Assembly (NCBI RefSeq): GCF_003345295.1
Contig: NZ_CP031055.1
Coordinates: 2,418,001 to 2,482,000 of the forward strand
Source: Vibrio splendidus
GTDB taxonomy: Bacteria > Pseudomonadota > Gammaproteobacteria > Enterobacterales > Vibrionaceae
DNA: 64,000 nt
Direction: 5' to 3'
Shown here: piece by piece, positions 59,994 through 64,000 of the stretch
Position numbering within the stretch: the first letter of the stretch is position 1
Layout of the letters: each line of letters starts with the position of its first letter
The notes under the pieces: model-generated
Databases searched by the model: none
The model's input: the letters and a program-made list of their open reading frames with translations, nothing else
What the model was told of the DNA's origin: nothing
Made by a program: the position numbers and the translations under genes

Positions 59994-60992
59994 ATGGCAA
60001 CAATTAAAGATGTCGCAAGGGAAGCTGGTGTTTCTGTTGCAACCGTATCTCGAGTCGTAAATAAGTCTCCGAAGGCAAGTGCGAACTCAATTGAATCCGT
60101 CACCAAAGCGATGTCAAAACTCGGCTATCGCCCGAATGCCAATGCTCGCGCGCTGGTAAGCCAGAGCACCAATACCGTCGGTGTGTTGGTTGGTGATATC
60201 TCCGATCCTTTTTTTGGCACGCTGGTTAAGGCTGTCGATAATGTCGCTCGTGAGAACGGAAAGCATATCCTCGTCGGTAATGGCTCACACGATCGTGAAG
60301 AAGAAAGACAAGCGATTGAGTTACTGATCAATAGCCGTTGTGACGCCTTAGTGATCCACTCAAAAGGCCTGACAGACGAAGAACTGATTGCCTATGCAAA
60401 AGAAGTCAAAGGCTTAGTGCTGATCAATCGCTATATTGCTGAGATTGCCAACCGTTGTATTTTCTTGGACAACAAGAAAGGCGCGTATCTTGCGACTGAA
60501 TATCTGATCCGTCATGGTCATAAAAATATTGCCTGTATCGCTTCATCGCACAGCATTGAAGATGCCGATGAGCGTGTACAAGGTTACTTGTCAGCACTCT
60601 CGGATTACAAAATAGCGTTATCTGACAGCTATATTGAGTACTCAGCTCCCACCAGTGAAGGGGGTGAATACGCCATGACCAACCTTTTGACTAAATCACT
60701 GCCAATCACAGGCATTGTTGCGTACAACGATTACATGGCGGCAGGTGCTTTGTCTGTCTTAGATGAGAACGGTATTCAAGCGCCGGACAAAATGTCGATC
60801 ATCGGCTTCGATGATGGCTTGATTGCACGCTATATTCATCCAAAGCTAACCACCATTCGCTACCCGATTCAGATGATGGCAGAGAAAGCGACACGACTCG
60901 CGTTGCACTTAGCCAAAGGTGAAAACACCTCAACGGAGCCAATGATGTTCTCTCCGACTTTGGTGCGCCGTAATTCGGTAGAGAAAATCTAA
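59994..60992 (+). CDS. galR: LacI-family galactose regulator GalR
   Basis: 332 residues. N-terminal HTH ATIKDVAREAGVSVATVSRVV with the hinge helix YRPNANARALVS, then a periplasmic-binding-protein-like effector domain (GVLVGDISDPFFGTLV; SIIGFDDGLIARYIHPKLTT). AGAGGT precedes the ATG. It is convergent with galM-galK-galT, which supports galactose as inducer and the gal operon as target; this assignment is contextual. Confidence 0.9.
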   Translation: MATIKDVAREAGVSVATVSRVVNKSPKASANSIESVTKAMSKLGYRPNANARALVSQSTNTVGVLVGDISDPFFGTLVKAVDNVARENGKHILVGNGSHDREEERQAIELLINSRCDALVIHSKGLTDEELIAYAKEVKGLVLINRYIAEIANRCIFLDNKKGAYLATEYLIRHGHKNIACIASSHSIEDADERVQGYLSALSDYKIALSDSYIEYSAPTSEGGEYAMTNLLTKSLPITGIVAYNDYMAAGALSVLDENGIQAPDKMSIIGFDDGLIARYIHPKLTTIRYPIQMMAEKATRLALHLAKGENTSTEPMMFSPTLVRRNSVEKI

Positions 60993-61020
60993 GCTCTGGT
61001 CAACTCACCAAACAACAAAC

Positions 61021-61059
61021 AAAAAAAAGCCCTAACAGAATCGCTTCTGTTAGGGCTTT
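61021..61059. terminator. terminator between galR and galM
   Basis: AAAGCCCTAACAGAA and TTCTGTTAGGGCTTT around a short loop; eight T on the minus strand. Serves both converging units. Confidence 0.9.
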
Positions 61060-61211
61060 CCTACCTTACTCTGATACCCAACAATCGCGCTTAATAAATC
61101 ACACACTCGTTGAGCGCCACTTTTGCTCATCCCCCAAGAACAACGCGATAACTCACATCGTTCTATTCACAAACAAAAGCAATTGGCGTAACCGTTTTGA
61201 GCTAGAGCGTA
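61060..61211. other. spacer between terminator and galM stop
   Basis: No feature recognised beyond a normal 3' flank of the gal operon. Confidence 0.35.
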
Positions 61212-62291
61212 CTAGTTTGAAGAATCCCCCGAAAATTCAAACTGGTAACAGGTACGGTAGTTATATTCTTGTTCAGGCTTGAGAATACAACTGTCCTGCT
61301 TCCACTCTGGGTGGTTAGGAGAGTCAGGTAAGAACTGGGTTTCTAACGCCAAACCAGCGTAGTCTTCATAGCTGCCACCACTTCGGTTTGGTGTACTACC
61401 AAGACAGTTTCCGGTGTATAGCTGCATTGCAGGTTTGGTTGAAAATACTTTTAGTGAGACTAGCGCGTCCGGTGACGTTACGGTCGCAGCGCATTGAGTG
61501 CGCTTGCAGCCGTCAGCTAATAAGAAAGAGTGGTCGTAACCCTTTGCTGCTTTCTGCTGTTCATCACCCAACAAACGCTCTGAGATCATCATAGGCTGAT
61601 TGAAGTCGAAGCTGGTCGATTTCACCGATTTAAGATTGCCTAATGGAATACCTACCGAGTTGGTCGGTAAGAACTGATTGGCGTTGATGCTCACAATGTG
61701 TGACAAACAATCGTGGCCGGCTTCTGCACCAAGTAAATTGAAGTACGCATGATTCGTTAGGTTGACTACGGTCGGCTTGTCTGTGGTTGCAGAGTAATTA
61801 ATGGAAACTCGATTGTCTTCGGTGATGTCATAACGCACCGACACATTCAAATTCCCCGGGAATCCTTGGTCGCCATCAGCAGACTCAAGAGTAAACATCA
61901 CTGACGTTTCGGTTTGCTCGGCAATATTCCAACGACGTTTATCAAAACCGTTCGGACCACCATGTAAAGTATTGCCCGCTTGGTTGGTTTCCAGCTTGTA
62001 GTTTTGACCATCAATTTTGAAACGACCATTGGCTATGCGGTTAGCATAACGACCAACAGTTGTACCCATATAGCTGGCTTGTTTATCGAAGTTCTCCATT
62101 GAGTTAACACCCAACAAAACCTCTCTTTTATTTCCCTTTACTGGCAGGATACAGCTCAACCATGTTGCACCAATGTCCATGAATGTCACTTCCATGCCAC
62201 GCGTATTTGATAGCGTCACTAACTGAGCGGGTTGGCCATCATAGGCTGGAGTTTGTGTCATGGATTGATGCAGGTTTTGCTCTTGTGTCAT
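61212..62291 (-). CDS. galM: galactose mutarotase (aldose 1-epimerase)
   Basis: 359 residues. Catalytic motifs: NTLHGGPNGFDKRRW, VNLTNHAYFNLLGAEAGHD and C-terminal LALETQFLPDSPNHPEW. It interconverts alpha and beta galactose, preparing alpha-galactose for GalK. AAGGAAT precedes the ATG at 62291. Third gene of galT-galK-galM as read on the minus strand. Confidence 0.95.
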   Translation of the reverse strand: MTQEQNLHQSMTQTPAYDGQPAQLVTLSNTRGMEVTFMDIGATWLSCILPVKGNKREVLLGVNSMENFDKQASYMGTTVGRYANRIANGRFKIDGQNYKLETNQAGNTLHGGPNGFDKRRWNIAEQTETSVMFTLESADGDQGFPGNLNVSVRYDITEDNRVSINYSATTDKPTVVNLTNHAYFNLLGAEAGHDCLSHIVSINANQFLPTNSVGIPLGNLKSVKSTSFDFNQPMMISERLLGDEQQKAAKGYDHSFLLADGCKRTQCAATVTSPDALVSLKVFSTKPAMQLYTGNCLGSTPNRSGGSYEDYAGLALETQFLPDSPNHPEWKQDSCILKPEQEYNYRTCYQFEFSGDSSN

Positions 62292-62402
62292 TCTAAATTC
62301 CTTCTAGTGCCAGTAAAAAGCCTCTACCTGAAATAAAGGCTTTAGCATTTGGCCTACCATGATCTTTTCACTTGGTAAGCTCTATATTAAGTCTCGAAGC
62401 CG

Positions 62403-63563
<1,161 letters not shown>

Positions 63564-63635
63564 AAGTAAACTCTCTGCTTAAACTCTTTAATCAATTGGT
63601 TATGGCCCCTTTACGGCACCACTTTAATTCTTTTA

Positions 63636-63732
63636 GATCCCCTATCTCGTTCGTCTCTCACGGTAGGGAATGACAACATCGGCTTCTCACCTGCCGTCAT
63701 TCCAGAATCGAGGGACGAGATATCAGGAATCT
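63636..63732. repeat. imperfect inverted-repeat element between galK and galT
   Basis: The left arm 63636-63674 and right arm 63695-63732 are imperfect reverse complements. Both arms end in GTCATTCC at the inner side and contain GA(A)CGAGATA and GGGACG/GAGACG. The element would fold as a long hairpin with a 20-base loop in the galT-galK mRNA. It looks like a dispersed intergenic element. I cannot count copies from one window. Confidence 0.6.
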
Positions 63733-63787
63733 CGCTTTTTTATTTAGTAACCGAGTTATCGATTAGTTTTACTATCAACGAAACAGG

Positions 63788-64000
63788 CTATTTCTGCTCT
63801 TTGTAATGAACGTCACTCAAATCACGCAAACGCTGCGCCGCTTGTTCTGCGGTTAAATCACGCTGAGACTCAGCCAACATTTCGTAGCCGACCATGAATT
63901 TACGAACCGAAGCACTGCGCAACAGTGGCGGGTAGAACAACGCATGTAGCTGCCAATGGTCGATGTCAGTACCTTCTTCGAAGAACGGCGCATAGTGCCA
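63788..64000 (-). CDS. galT: galactose-1-phosphate uridylyltransferase, C-terminal fragment (cut by window end)
   Basis: The last 70 codons and stop are visible; the rest lies past the window. The segment WHYAPFFEEGTDIDHWQLHA and then YPPLLRSASVRKFMVGYEML is diagnostic of the GalT C-terminal domain, including the conserved HWQLH histidine region. It is upstream of galK in the same orientation. It transfers UMP between UDP-glucose and galactose 1-phosphate. Confidence 0.96.
   Translation of the reverse strand, partial: WHYAPFFEEGTDIDHWQLHALFYPPLLRSASVRKFMVGYEMLAESQRDLTAEQAAQRLRDLSDVHYKEQK

Overview
The window looks like a chromosomal segment of a marine Vibrio, possibly of the Splendidus clade. 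The genus call rests on the sodium-driven motor genes pomA/pomB, a GcvB-type sRNA beside gcvA, the nrdR-ribD-ribE-ribB-ribH-nusB-thiL-pgpA order, a crl-frsA-gpt-proBA neighbourhood and a small-protein/sRNA locus resembling V. cholerae VcdRP. The species call is a guess. No rRNA, tRNA, CRISPR array, prophage or insertion sequence was seen.

Layout. 1-11.6 kb: the minus strand is one open frame for a giant type I secreted adhesin. It has an N-terminal LapG-type retention module, 22 tandem 108-residue VCBS-like units (324 bp each, many nearly identical), cadherin-like domains and two von Willebrand A domains; its C-terminus lies outside the window. Divergent from it is a tolC-like/ompA-like pair (11.9-13.9 kb) that probably forms its outer-membrane export path. 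14-21.5 kb: an SgrR-family regulator, syd, queF, a TPR membrane protein with a degenerate GGDEF domain, and an intact-looking diguanylate cyclase. 21.5-30 kb: a 22-bp repeat array before ppnN, then xni, a Fur-box-controlled TonB receptor with a possible divergent sRNA, and the overlapping operon gcvA-hydrolase-ygdD-rlmM with gcvB divergent from gcvA. 30-37.4 kb: thiI, pomAB behind a sigma-28-type promoter, and xseB-ispA-dxs. 37.4-47.5 kb: a monooxygenase-fold protein, thiL-pgpA, the nrdR/riboflavin/nusB operon, proBA and crl. 47.5-53.3 kb: frsA, gpt, a PurR-boxed purine permease, the vcdRP-like locus and pepD. 53.4-59.8 kb: a DUF3332 lipoprotein, an AstE/aspartoacylase-like enzyme, DUF3622, an adenine-deaminase-like enzyme, nnrS, a gamma-glutamylcyclotransferase-like protein and ygjH. 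59.9-64 kb: galR convergent with galM-galK-galT (galT cut by the window end).

How it fits together. Most of the window is conserved housekeeping: flavin, thiamine, isoprenoid, proline and purine metabolism. The accessory biology is the adhesin with its export pair. If the retention module works like LapA/LapG, surface attachment would be set by c-di-GMP, and two GGDEF-family proteins lie within 10 kb, although no lapD or lapG is visible. The most interesting unexplained signals are the higher-order repeat structure of the adhesin, the vcdRP-like dual-function RNA, the exactly 22-bp-phased TTAAGCA array before ppnN, an orphan plus-strand terminator beside a Fur box, and a pair of palindromic sites before the adenine deaminase gene.
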